64,000 nucleotides of DNA, from the NCBI RefSeq assembly GCF_026239735.1, contig NZ_JAPIVT010000023.1, forward strand, positions 1 through 64,000, given 5' to 3'. The stretch comes from Pedobacter sp. MC2016-05. GTDB lineage: Bacteria; Bacteroidota; Bacteroidia; Sphingobacteriales; Sphingobacteriaceae. The notes under the pieces were generated by a model. That model saw only the letters and a list, made by a program, of their open reading frames with translations. It searched no databases and was not told the origin of the DNA. Shown piece after piece: positions 52,901-61,506 of the stretch; position 1 is the first letter of the stretch, and each line of letters opens with the position of its first letter. The translations under genes and the position numbers were made by a program.

Positions 52901-54066
52901 ACGGCCGTAACGGTAGCCGTTTTATTTCTTTCGCTCGAAGATTCTTGCTGTGGAAGAATAGAAAAAAACGGTTTTAAGTGAGAGGAAAAGGCCAAACCAC
53001 CACTATAAATGGCTAACCAAACATTCCCAAACTGATCCTGATCGATGTTCTGGACGGAGGTATTGCTTCCATGGGTAAGCGCCAATGGCAGCGACACGCT
53101 GTAAGAAATTTCGTCATTATTAATATTGAAATTGGGCGTTAAAGCAAATAACTGAGAAGACTCTGCCCCCACCCAAATTTGATGTTGTACCTCTTTGATG
53201 GAAAAGATAAACGGTTCATTACGTTTAATCGACTTACTCCTGAGTTTAACTTGATTCAGTTTTTTTGAAACCGGGTTATAAACAGCGAGCCCTTTTCTCG
53301 TGCCAATCCAGATGTTATTTTTGCTATCACAAAAGAGCGATTTCACTTCATTATCTGGCAGAATTCCACCCGTAGTTTTTACATCCAGCAGTTGAAGTTC
53401 TTTGGTTGCCGGATTTAATATCGAAACCCCTTTATTTACATGGCCAATATACAAAAGACCGTTTTTATCTTCAGCAAGCGACCATACACTATTCTCTGGC
53501 ATTGCCAGAACACTCTTCTGGTTAAAATGGAGGAACTTTTTTGAAGCCGTATTAAATTGTTGAACCCCCTGGTGAAATGTAGCCAACCAAAGTTTTCCAT
53601 TTTTACTTTTAATGATATCAGTAATGTCGTTCGTCGAAATTGAACCTTCATCCTTGGGGTGATGTACGAAATAGGAAAAGGTGTTCGTTTTTAAATCCAG
53701 TACGTTTAAACCATCAGATCGGGTGCCGATATAAAGCTTTTGGTTATCGTACAAAAGCGTATTTATTTCACTGCTATTTACTGATTTACCATCCGGCTTT
53801 TCCGCTTTGTAAAAGTGTTTAAACGAATTGCTCGAGAAACGATTCAATCCTAATTCAGTTGCTACCCAAATAAACCCGTCGTGATCATGAACGACATCTA
53901 AAACCTGCTGATTTGATAATCCATCTTGTAAAGAAAGGTATTTCGTTTTTCCTTCCTGAGCAAACGAGAGAGCGGACAAGTGTAATAGCAACACCAAAAT
54001 AAGACCACTTAAAAAGCCACAATCTTTCAGTCTGTTAATAAAACTTTTGTGGATTTTCTTATTCAT
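49996..54066 (-). CDS. Hybrid two-component system regulator (HTCS)
   Basis: A one-protein signalling system of about 1356 residues. The start at 54066 (MNKKIHKSF) is preferred over 54153 because it leads into the signal sequence. Domain order: periplasmic reg_prop propellers, Y_Y_Y domain, membrane helix (FYIVVVLATVIAFFFFYI), HisKA with His858 in THELRTP, ATPase (DTGSGIAS, GVGLSLVKQL), receiver with Asp1148 in VSDLMMPEMDG, and a C-terminal AraC-type DNA-binding domain ending near QLPSEYQKNK. Such proteins sense an oligosaccharide directly and activate the neighbouring PUL. Its place between GH97 and GH29 suggests that it governs PUL 3. Confidence 0.96.
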   Translation of the reverse strand: MNKKIHKSFINRLKDCGFLSGLILVLLLHLSALSFAQEGKTKYLSLQDGLSNQQVLDVVHDHDGFIWVATELGLNRFSSNSFKHFYKAEKPDGKSVNSSEINTLLYDNQKLYIGTRSDGLNVLDLKTNTFSYFVHHPKDEGSISTNDITDIIKSKNGKLWLATFHQGVQQFNTASKKFLHFNQKSVLAMPENSVWSLAEDKNGLLYIGHVNKGVSILNPATKELQLLDVKTTGGILPDNEVKSLFCDSKNNIWIGTRKGLAVYNPVSKKLNQVKLRSKSIKRNEPFIFSIKEVQHQIWVGAESSQLFALTPNFNINNDEISYSVSLPLALTHGSNTSVQNIDQDQFGNVWLAIYSGGLAFSSHLKPFFSILPQQESSSERNKTATVTAVINDQQNKTLLATTGEGILQIDNNGRVDHINANNSLLGDDFLLSGFEDESGNKWFGLQKGGVSCYQPASNSWKKIDGGKRMSEVRAIMQDSRKNICFAAQEGLFILAQEIDTLRKITITTPMMGDFSPRTLVEDHLGNMWVGTYGQGIYIYDRNWKLIKRVSKAEGLVSNTINHVYRDSENTIWIATNEGLSYQSSGNQLGKIETLPLHLGDAWLTINSITESPKGNIWCATKLGLIRYLPAQKRLLSYDQAFGLPLGGFINNSVSKDKNGRLFFGMPSGACYFDPVNIPLKLPSSPINISRLMVFNTDERRAQTEKFPDAEKRIHLKHGENSFRIELAVMDYAMNDLLEFSYKLQGFDNKWISLGDEKNIDFRSIPYGSYELKIRTRQKNEQWSEDYESLHITIKPPFYLSILAIAFYIVVVLATVIAFFFFYIKRINAEAQLSLKKQQLEQEGNLHTERMNFYTNVTHELRTPLTLILGPLEDLLHENQLSPKHRERLSIVQKSATRLFSMVNQLLEFRKVESQHKPLALQPGFLRQLLEDIVQKYVEASQSKNINISLTANTEDFETIFDREIVQLIVDNLLSNACKHTKAGSVMVSLAYEQNSQGNWAVIKVKDTGSGIASAHLEKIFEKFYQVPQNTGDGAGVGLSLVKQLAAIHHGQVSVKSELDWGSEFCVRLLANPVSPQIPYLSEHDAVLDEQKKPQVESLPMVLLVEDDVDLRAYLSTLLASKYNVITAENGKQGFQLAKSHVPDIIVSDLMMPEMDGFAMLQALKLERETSHIPTILLTAKSSETDKHRGYELGLDSYLTKPISTQLLYGRIDNLLSKRKSLYEEVLSQLSNQIKTTEVIAAEVEADPWRENDFVKEFANLVEKLMHQEVLDAATLAENMNMSQSTLYRKLKALTGKNINQLVRKVRMQKAAQLLDSGKYNINEVSFMVGINSSIYFRQCFKEEFGQLPSEYQKNKV

Positions 54067-54286
54067 AGCATTTGTGTTGAGACTATCTTGCTTCCATGCG
54101 AAAAACTGGAAAAATAGTATCAGCGATATATTTGGTCTTTTCAAATATAGCAATAACCGTTAAAATAACATTTATAAATGGACTGATTTTAGTCTTTTAA
54201 TTTAAGGAATTATTTTCGGCCTATTCCCTTATTTTATTTTAGCAAATACCCAACTATCATTTCAAATTCATGCAGCCAGCAATTAC

Positions 54287-56272
54287 TTATTTCATGTAAA
54301 TTACTGTTCCACCATTTGGCGCCAAATCGAATTCAAACATCGTATTCTGATCAAACTTTTTAGTATCTAATTTAGCGTCCTTTCCAATACCATCGCTGAT
54401 AATTATTGCATTTTGACCAGCTAGCATTGGAAATGTCACTTTCACTTTTTTTGCAGTATTTTCTCCGTTAATAGCGGCGATATACCATTTCACACCTTTC
54501 CGTCTGGCCAGAATGCAAAACTTGCCCGGGTAACCGTCAATCAGTTTTGTTTCATCCCAAACGGTTGGAACAACTTTTAAAAAATCGAACAGGAAAGATG
54601 GCTTTTCTTTTAGATTTTCTGGTGTAATTCCCCAATGCTGTATTGCAGAAAAGAACAAGACGCCAGTCGCAATTTCAAAGGCATCGGTCGTTTTGCGTAT
54701 GGTACCCTTTTTAGGGTCTCGGTTTAACCTATCATTTAAGAAAACAGGACCGAAATCCATAGATGCAACCGCATTCCGGGTAAACGGGTAGATGGTTGCC
54801 GTTTGTGCATAACGGTCGGCAAAACTTTGTTCAAAAACTAAATTTTCTGATGCCATCACCGATTCACTGGTAGCAAATGCGGGATACATGCGTTCCCATC
54901 CCCTCGGTAAGGTTGTGCCATGGAAGTTAACGCTTAACCCAAATTTCGCGGCATCCATTAAAATATCGTGGTAAAGCTTCATCGTCACCTGCTTATCGCC
55001 ACCAAAGAAATCCACTTTCATGCCTTTAACACCTATCTTTTGCAACCAGGCCATTTCATTTTGTCTGGATTCAGCAGTGTTCATTAAATTTTTTGGTGTT
55101 TGTGGTGCACTATTCCAACTGCCGTTAGAGTTATACCAAAGCAGTACGCCTACATTTTTCTTACTGGCATACTTTACCAGTTCAGCCATTTTATCCCTAC
55201 CAATTTGGGTATCCCACAAAGCATCTATTAGAATGTATTCGCAATTTAAAGTAGCCGCAAGGTCGATAAATGTCACCTGATCGTCGTAGTTGCAGCTGGC
55301 ATCCTGCCAAACAATCCAGCTCCAGGTTGCTCTGCCAGGGTTAAAGATTTTTGTTTGTGCCGACAATGGTTTAACCACATCCGTAGCTGCTGTAGATTCA
55401 ACAATCGCACTCAAATTTGTACCAAGGGTAATTGTTTTCCAGGAGGTTTGAAAAGGCAATTTGGCCGTAACTGTGTTTGCACCAACACCTTTATTTTCGC
55501 CTGACTGAGGAAATGAAACTTTGTAAAGTCCATCCTTCGAATCGCTTAAACGAGTTCCGACATAATTTTGATCCACTCCGGTTTCAGAAATCATCATCCA
55601 GCCTAAGTTGCCCAGATGGAAAAGCGCCGGATAAGTGTAACCTAATCCGTATTTAGATTTGGTGTTAATCGGCTCTTCAATGGTGTAAGCTTCTTCGTAA
55701 GAGGGTTTGGTATTTTCCCAACCGCTTCCAGCTGGTGCCTGCGGACTGATAAAAGCTGTACTTCCATTTGGTAAATGAAAACCTGTGGCTTCTAATTCAA
55801 TTGTTGCATCCGTTCCGCCATTTTTCCTTTTCGGAAGATGATAGCTGAAAGCCACGTCTCGGTTAGTGATTCTAAAAATAATCTGAATAGCATCGTCTTT
55901 CGAATTTACCAGCCAACAACTTAATTCATTTGCGTTATAATTTACATTGCTTACTTTGGAATGTGATAAATTGTAGCGCTCTTTAATTGGCTTCACCTGA
56001 TGACTTTTGAGTTTTAAACCCCGGGTAAAATCTCCCACAGAAGTGATTAATCCGAGCGGAGATTTACCCATAAAAACTTTATTGTTGTAGGTAATTTGAT
56101 AGGTAGGTTTTCCTTCTTTTATCTCCAACTCAAGGCTGAGTTTCTGATCGGGGCTTCGCTGAACAATTTTATTCTGCGCATGAATACATGTTAGTCCCAA
56201 TAAAAAATTTAACATCAATAACGCAAAAAACCTAAGATTGAAGATGTACACTTTACTTTTATATAAATTCAT
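54287..56272 (-). CDS. GH97 family glycoside hydrolase, retaining type (PUL 3)
   Basis: Secreted 661-residue GH97 enzyme, paralogue of the gene at 377. The signal peptide ends near residue 32 (CIHAQ). Asp421 in KVDFFGG is the expected nucleophile of the retaining branch, and Glu476 in ASEN has the same spacing as in the paralogue. Alpha-galactosidase-like activity is inferred. It is downstream of GH2 (59 bases) and upstream of the HTCS gene. GH97 members with GH31, GH2 and GH43 also occur together in the Bacteroides ovatus xyloglucan locus, as I recall it. Confidence 0.94.
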   Translation of the reverse strand: MNLYKSKVYIFNLRFFALLMLNFLLGLTCIHAQNKIVQRSPDQKLSLELEIKEGKPTYQITYNNKVFMGKSPLGLITSVGDFTRGLKLKSHQVKPIKERYNLSHSKVSNVNYNANELSCWLVNSKDDAIQIIFRITNRDVAFSYHLPKRKNGGTDATIELEATGFHLPNGSTAFISPQAPAGSGWENTKPSYEEAYTIEEPINTKSKYGLGYTYPALFHLGNLGWMMISETGVDQNYVGTRLSDSKDGLYKVSFPQSGENKGVGANTVTAKLPFQTSWKTITLGTNLSAIVESTAATDVVKPLSAQTKIFNPGRATWSWIVWQDASCNYDDQVTFIDLAATLNCEYILIDALWDTQIGRDKMAELVKYASKKNVGVLLWYNSNGSWNSAPQTPKNLMNTAESRQNEMAWLQKIGVKGMKVDFFGGDKQVTMKLYHDILMDAAKFGLSVNFHGTTLPRGWERMYPAFATSESVMASENLVFEQSFADRYAQTATIYPFTRNAVASMDFGPVFLNDRLNRDPKKGTIRKTTDAFEIATGVLFFSAIQHWGITPENLKEKPSFLFDFLKVVPTVWDETKLIDGYPGKFCILARRKGVKWYIAAINGENTAKKVKVTFPMLAGQNAIIISDGIGKDAKLDTKKFDQNTMFEFDLAPNGGTVIYMK

Positions 56273-56331
56273 TTAAAATTTTGATTTTTGGCGGTTTATA
56301 TCTGATCATCTACAATTAAATTATAGTTATT

Positions 56332-58827
56332 CTAAAATACTTTAACTTTAACGTCGGCTTTATTAAGCCATGGAGAACTAAACCTCACCAATACCTCATC
56401 ATCAGCTTTTGCAGTCACTTGTACATAAATAACCATTTTACCATGAAAAACCCGTTGGCGGTTGTCGGTATAGTCACCCATATCGCTATTGTTTCCAGAT
56501 TCCATGCCTAATAACCTTGCATTGCCCACAATTTGACAGGTAATTTCATTATCAGACAGTTCTACGCCGACGCCGTTTTCATCAACAATTTGAATTTCTA
56601 TTTGCGCAATGCCTTTATTTCCTTTGACCTTCATTTCTGAACCTTGCAGGATTTTGATAGCGTATGGGTTTTTGCTTGTTTGTAATTCGTGACGGGTGAT
56701 TTCTTTATCATTCTCATCAAGCCCTACCGCTTCTAAACGACCAGCTGTATAAGGTATATCCCAATAAATGATACCATATTTATCATCGTATGGCTTGGTT
56801 TCTCCAATCTGTTTGCCGTTGAGTTCTAGTTTTGCTTTTTTAGCATTGGTATAACAAACCACCCGAATTTGCTGCCCTTCCTGGTAGTTCCAGATTGGCC
56901 AGGCATCCATTGATGGTGTAATATCTTTTTTCGCTCCCTGGCCAGACTCCAAAAGCGACCAGGCATCTTGAGCATTTCCACCATCTTTAAGCGGATAAGT
57001 ACCCAGGTAAGCCATTGGCTTGTTAGACCAAAGCGCCTGGCGGAAATATCCGCGTGGCTTAACGAAACCGGCAAAATCAACTAAACCCGAATAAAAACCA
57101 CGGGCAGGCCAGCGGCCAGATTCGCCAAGGTAATCAATACCTGTCCATAAAAACTGACCGAAAATATGTTCATTATCACGTACGGCTTTCCAGGCTTCAA
57201 AATCATGACGGTTTTCGCTACCAAAAAGAACACGTTTTGTATAGCGTTGGTGATCGGTTTGGTAACGGCTTTCGGTATAATTGTAACCTGCAATATCAAG
57301 CGCTCCAGGATATTCGGTTTCGTTAGACATTGCTACACCAGCCAAACCTGCCGTAACCGGACGATATGGATCGTATTTTTTAACCACCGCAACAAGCTTT
57401 TTAGCGATATCACCCAGATGCATCGCATTAGGGGCGTCTTTTTTGTAGCCTCCAAAAATAGGCTGTGTAAATCCACCTTCTTTTGCACCAGCCAAAATTG
57501 GATGAGAATATGGATCGTTCGGATAATCAACCTCGTTACCGATGCTCCAGGCGAAGATAGAAAGGTGATTACGATCGCGTTTTACCATATCTGCTAAATC
57601 TCTTTCGCCCCATTCTTTAAAATAATCAAAAGAACCCTGGAAACCTGGAGTACCGACATTCCAACCCTGCAACCATTTTCTCTTGGCGAATTCCCACTCA
57701 TCAAAAGCTTCGTTCAAAACCAGAATACCTAGCTCATCACATAATGCGTAAAGCGATGAAGCCTGCGGATTGTGACTGGTACGAATGGCGTTTACACCGA
57801 GACCTTTTAAAGTTTGCAACCTGCGTCGCCAAACTTCGGGGTAAACTTCTGAACCTAAAACACCTGAATCGTGATGCAGACAAACACCTTTTACCTTAAG
57901 TGCCTTACCATTTAGCGTCATGCCATGATCAGGAGTAAAACGAATATCTCTAAAGCCAGTGATAGTACTGGTTTGGTCTACTGTTTTACCATCCTGAACT
58001 ACAGTAGTTCGAAGGGTGTACAGGTTTGGCTCATCAATACTCCATAATTTTGGCTGATTAACTTTCAAATCAACCGACAGTTCTAGGTTGGATTGTCCCG
58101 TTAAATTTCCCTTTGCTTCTTTTTTAGCCACCACTGCACCATTCTGGTTAAGCAACTCATTAATCACGGTAACTTGGGCCGCTGTTGGCATTTCGTTGTT
58201 CAACGTGGTTTGCACTTTTAAATTTCCGTTAGCGCCTTGCACCGTGGCGAAGGCATAGACGCCCCATTGCTCCAAATGAACCGGATTCGCCTTTACCAAC
58301 CATACATCGCGATAAATTCCAGAGCCGGTGTACCAGCGAGAGTCGGCATCTTGTGTATGATCTACTTTAACCTGAATTATATTTTCCTGGCCGAATTTTA
58401 AAAACGGCGTTATTTCGTATGCGAATGAAATATAGCCGTTAGGACGTTTACCAACTGATTGTCCGTTGATAAAAACTTCGCTTCGATTATAAACCCCTTC
58501 AAAATAGATGAAAAACTTTTCCCCCTGATCTTCTTTGGCAATGGTAACTTGTTTCTGATACCAGCCCAAGCCTCCCGGGAGATAACCGGTAGCACTGGCC
58601 AACGTTGGGCTTAATGGTTGTTTAATGCTCCAATCGTGAGGCAGCTGTACATTTTTCCAGGATTTGCCATTGTCTTGCAAGGCTGCTTTGTCATCAATGT
58701 TTCCAAGATGAAACCGCCAGTTATCATTTATTTTTTCGGCTTTTCCGAAACCTGGCTGGGCAAAAGTATTCAGGCTCAACAGGATTGCAGCCAGAAAAAA
58801 CATGGTATATTTTCTCATTTGTATCAT
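56332..58827 (-). CDS. GH2 beta-galactosidase-like enzyme
   Basis: Secreted 831-residue enzyme with a signal peptide ending near residue 24 (NTFAQ). The start at 58827 or the Met at 58818 are both possible, and the latter begins directly at MRKYTM. An N-terminal sugar-binding domain (30-180) and an immunoglobulin-like domain (185-290) precede the TIM barrel. The acid/base is Glu432 (SIGNEVDYP) and the nucleophile Glu538 (FGSENRHD). C-terminal beta domains (DUF4982-like and Ig-like) follow. Beta-galactosidase is the most likely activity. The gene begins seven bases after the tandem GH43 stop, so both are in one operon. Confidence 0.94.
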   Translation of the reverse strand: MIQMRKYTMFFLAAILLSLNTFAQPGFGKAEKINDNWRFHLGNIDDKAALQDNGKSWKNVQLPHDWSIKQPLSPTLASATGYLPGGLGWYQKQVTIAKEDQGEKFFIYFEGVYNRSEVFINGQSVGKRPNGYISFAYEITPFLKFGQENIIQVKVDHTQDADSRWYTGSGIYRDVWLVKANPVHLEQWGVYAFATVQGANGNLKVQTTLNNEMPTAAQVTVINELLNQNGAVVAKKEAKGNLTGQSNLELSVDLKVNQPKLWSIDEPNLYTLRTTVVQDGKTVDQTSTITGFRDIRFTPDHGMTLNGKALKVKGVCLHHDSGVLGSEVYPEVWRRRLQTLKGLGVNAIRTSHNPQASSLYALCDELGILVLNEAFDEWEFAKRKWLQGWNVGTPGFQGSFDYFKEWGERDLADMVKRDRNHLSIFAWSIGNEVDYPNDPYSHPILAGAKEGGFTQPIFGGYKKDAPNAMHLGDIAKKLVAVVKKYDPYRPVTAGLAGVAMSNETEYPGALDIAGYNYTESRYQTDHQRYTKRVLFGSENRHDFEAWKAVRDNEHIFGQFLWTGIDYLGESGRWPARGFYSGLVDFAGFVKPRGYFRQALWSNKPMAYLGTYPLKDGGNAQDAWSLLESGQGAKKDITPSMDAWPIWNYQEGQQIRVVCYTNAKKAKLELNGKQIGETKPYDDKYGIIYWDIPYTAGRLEAVGLDENDKEITRHELQTSKNPYAIKILQGSEMKVKGNKGIAQIEIQIVDENGVGVELSDNEITCQIVGNARLLGMESGNNSDMGDYTDNRQRVFHGKMVIYVQVTAKADDEVLVRFSSPWLNKADVKVKVF

Positions 58828-58833
58828 TCTTAA

Positions 58834-60759
58834 TTATAGTGTAGGCTTCACTGGTATAATATTTCCTTCTCCATCAAAATACATCTGATCGATGCAAACT
58901 TCGCGGTTAAAACCTGCTGCATCACCCATTGTGATCCCATTTGGATAATTAAATCGATGGTAAACGATATACCATTCATCTTTCCCGGGCACATGGAGCA
59001 CCGAGTTATGGCCCGTACCGTAAATGCCCTTTGATGGATCTTTTTGTAAAATTAGATTGTTTTCTTTGATCTCGATAGGTCCAAGTGGAGACTTAGATGT
59101 TCCGTAACGAACACGGTAATTTTCACTTCGCGTATCATCTTCCGACCACATAAAATAGTATGTTCCTTTTCTAAAAAACACATAACAACCTTCCCTAAAA
59201 GTCTTATCAGTGTTTAAGGTTTTAATGCTGTTGGGCTTCAACGAAATCATGTCATCGTTAAGTTCTGCTACAGCCAGGTAGCCATTTCCCCAGTACAAAT
59301 AACTTTGTTTTGTTTTTGGATCGGTAAATACCGCGGGATCGATCTCCTGACCACGTTTAATGCCATCCGGCTTGAAGTTTACCAATGGTTTTCCAGAATC
59401 ATTAAACGGCCCTGCAGGGTGATCGGCAACGGCAACACCAATTTTTTGCGCAGCGGTAAAGTAATAGTAATATTTATATTTTCCTTTTACTTTTTTCTCG
59501 GCTATTGTTGGTGCCCAGGCATTTCGGTCTGCCCAACTCACATCTTTCTTCAAATCTAAAATAACGCCTTCATCTGTCCAGGTTTTTAAATCAGGAGAAG
59601 AAAAAGTTTTGAAATAAGAACCGCCCCATCCATCAAAACCATCGCTGGTTGGATAGATGTAATACTTTTTTGTCTGGTTAGAATAAATTACATCTGGATC
59701 AGCATAGAAACCATCTAATACCGGATTTTTACGGAAAGCCAATTCCATTCCTTTAGGTGTTCCCCAACGGGCAGTAACATTGAGCATTTCCTGACGTGAA
59801 AGTGGAATAATGGTACCATGTCTTGGATGGAAATCCATCGTTACTTCATGATCGATTACTTTAAACTTATCCAAATCTAAACTTTCGCAAAACTGATATT
59901 TCCCTTTTCCATAAACATCATACATCAAAATATATTTATCAGAATTGTTTAGTTTAAAAACGCCCGAACCTTCCACAGCATCTCTGGTTTGCTGTTTGTA
60001 TCCATCCTGCTCAATCCATTTCCCGCTCGTTAACGAATCGGTGATGGCCAATTTTATCCCGTTTCCATTCCCTTCAGTTTTGTAAAAGAGATAAAATAAC
60101 CCATTTTTATTGGTGATGTCTCCATCGATACAAGACTTACCATTTTTCGGCGTGAAGAGTACTTTTGGTTCTGAAGTGAAGCCATTAAAATCATCATTTG
60201 CATAGGCATAGTAAATGATATCAGGTCCTTGATCATGTTTCATAGACCAGTAAACCATATATTTTTCTTTTGCTGGATCGTAAATGGTTTGTGGAGCCCA
60301 AACCCGTTTTAAATTTTCCTGTCCTTTATAAAGTTGCTGAATATTAACAATGGAATGTTTCCAGTTCACCAAATCAGTTGATTTGAGCATCACCATTGCC
60401 CGGTTAGAATCCCAACCTTTTGAAGAAGTCATATCGGTAAGCACCATATAAAAGGTTTTACCATCTACGCCGCGAAGAATATGAGGATCTCGGATTCCAC
60501 CAGTAGAACTGATTTTATCAGACGCTAGTACCGGTTGATTATTGTTTAAAGCTTTATAGTTATATCCATCGGTACTGATGGCATAACAAAGTGCTTCATC
60601 ATTTACGGCGTTGCCTTTAAAATACACAAACAAATAACCTGCATAATCTTTATCGGCAGGCCCTGCCTTGTACTGTTGACTAAAAAGATTGAATGGTGAA
60701 AAAAGCTGCAGCAACGCAATAAGGAAGATTCGGAATTGTAGTTTGTGGGATATCATCAA
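58834..60759 (-). CDS. Tandem GH43-like enzyme with two propeller domains
   Basis: Secreted 641-residue protein with two GH43-type beta-propellers in one chain. The signal peptide ends near residue 28 (LFSQQ). The first domain (about 40-335) shows Asp91 (IRDPH), Asp212 (SCIDGDI) and Glu263 (AVEGSG). The second (about 345-641) shows Asp354 (FYADPD), Asp474 (EIDPAVF) and Glu523 (FREGCY). Both therefore keep a full set of acidic catalytic residues and may have different specificities, for example arabinofuranosidase and xylosidase. The first gene after the DUF3823/SusD/SusC block, it is separated from it by a hairpin. Confidence 0.9.
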   Translation of the reverse strand: MMISHKLQFRIFLIALLQLFSPFNLFSQQYKAGPADKDYAGYLFVYFKGNAVNDEALCYAISTDGYNYKALNNNQPVLASDKISSTGGIRDPHILRGVDGKTFYMVLTDMTSSKGWDSNRAMVMLKSTDLVNWKHSIVNIQQLYKGQENLKRVWAPQTIYDPAKEKYMVYWSMKHDQGPDIIYYAYANDDFNGFTSEPKVLFTPKNGKSCIDGDITNKNGLFYLFYKTEGNGNGIKLAITDSLTSGKWIEQDGYKQQTRDAVEGSGVFKLNNSDKYILMYDVYGKGKYQFCESLDLDKFKVIDHEVTMDFHPRHGTIIPLSRQEMLNVTARWGTPKGMELAFRKNPVLDGFYADPDVIYSNQTKKYYIYPTSDGFDGWGGSYFKTFSSPDLKTWTDEGVILDLKKDVSWADRNAWAPTIAEKKVKGKYKYYYYFTAAQKIGVAVADHPAGPFNDSGKPLVNFKPDGIKRGQEIDPAVFTDPKTKQSYLYWGNGYLAVAELNDDMISLKPNSIKTLNTDKTFREGCYVFFRKGTYYFMWSEDDTRSENYRVRYGTSKSPLGPIEIKENNLILQKDPSKGIYGTGHNSVLHVPGKDEWYIVYHRFNYPNGITMGDAAGFNREVCIDQMYFDGEGNIIPVKPTL

Positions 60760-60771
60760 TTTTTCAATAGA

Positions 60772-60809
60772 AAGAGCTGAAAATACAAGGAGGAGTATTT
60801 CCAGCTCTT
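60772..60809 (-). terminator. Intra-operon hairpin between DUF3823 and GH43
   Basis: A 15-base stem with one mismatch (60772-60786 with 60795-60809, eight-base loop) lies nine bases after the DUF3823 stop. The bases after it are only moderately T-rich, so it may be an attenuator or RNA-processing site rather than a full terminator. It occupies the same position as the hairpin at 30766 in PUL 2. Confidence 0.6.
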
Positions 60810-60817
60810 AATTTAAT

Positions 60818-61498
60818 TTATTTTAAGCTAATTTTTTGTACCGGCGAATAAATATATTCTCCAGCCGAGGTAGATTTAACCCCTACTCTGGCATAAACAA
60901 AGTCGAGATTTTTTAAATTATCAGGCAAAGCGCCTGAAGAAATTTGCAATTGCTGCCCTAGAACTACATTGCCTAAACTGGCATCTACCCTTACTTCCCG
61001 TTGTACCTGATCGGTTAAAATCGACTTGCCAAGATATAAGCGTACAAATTCGAGGTTAGCAGTAGACACCACTTTATTTACGACCAACTTGGCTATAATG
61101 CTCGTTCCAGATTTCTCGAAAGATTCTCCTGTTATGGTGAAATATGGTGTTACCGGAACATCAAGATTCATATTAGCAGTCAGGTTAACGCGAATAGTAT
61201 CTGTTGCCTGTTGCACCCATGGCGCATCTGCCCGGCGTACCAACTTGTATTGCCCTGCAAAAAGTTTGGCAGAAAAGCTTCCATCCTGTTGCATGTAAAC
61301 CGTAATGGGAGAACGCAGCGGAAAGCCATCTTGCCAAAGCTCAAGCTGTGGTCCATTATTTCTTACACTTAGTGCACTGCCTTGATAAACTACACGACCA
61401 GATAAGGTAAGCTCTGGTGCATCGAAATTATCGTATCCACAGCCGGCCAGAAACAGGCTGGCAGCTGCAGTAAGTATGATTAAAAATTTTAGTTTCAT
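60818..61498 (-). CDS. DUF3823-type surface lipoprotein
   Basis: Lipoprotein of 226 residues with lipobox LAGC (Cys about residue 20). The mature protein shows two beta-sandwich-like parts. The first (LSGRVVYQGSALSV to LFAGQYKLVR) resembles a carboxypeptidase-regulatory fold. The second (TPYFTITGESFEKSG onward) resembles the C-terminal domain of DUF3823 proteins. Such proteins regularly follow susD and are thought to assist glycan capture at the surface. It follows SusD by eight bases. Confidence 0.85.
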   Translation of the reverse strand: MKLKFLIILTAAASLFLAGCGYDNFDAPELTLSGRVVYQGSALSVRNNGPQLELWQDGFPLRSPITVYMQQDGSFSAKLFAGQYKLVRRADAPWVQQATDTIRVNLTANMNLDVPVTPYFTITGESFEKSGTSIIAKLVVNKVVSTANLEFVRLYLGKSILTDQVQREVRVDASLGNVVLGQQLQISSGALPDNLKNLDFVYARVGVKSTSAGEYIYSPVQKISLK

Positions 61499-61506
61499 AA
61501 TTTGTG

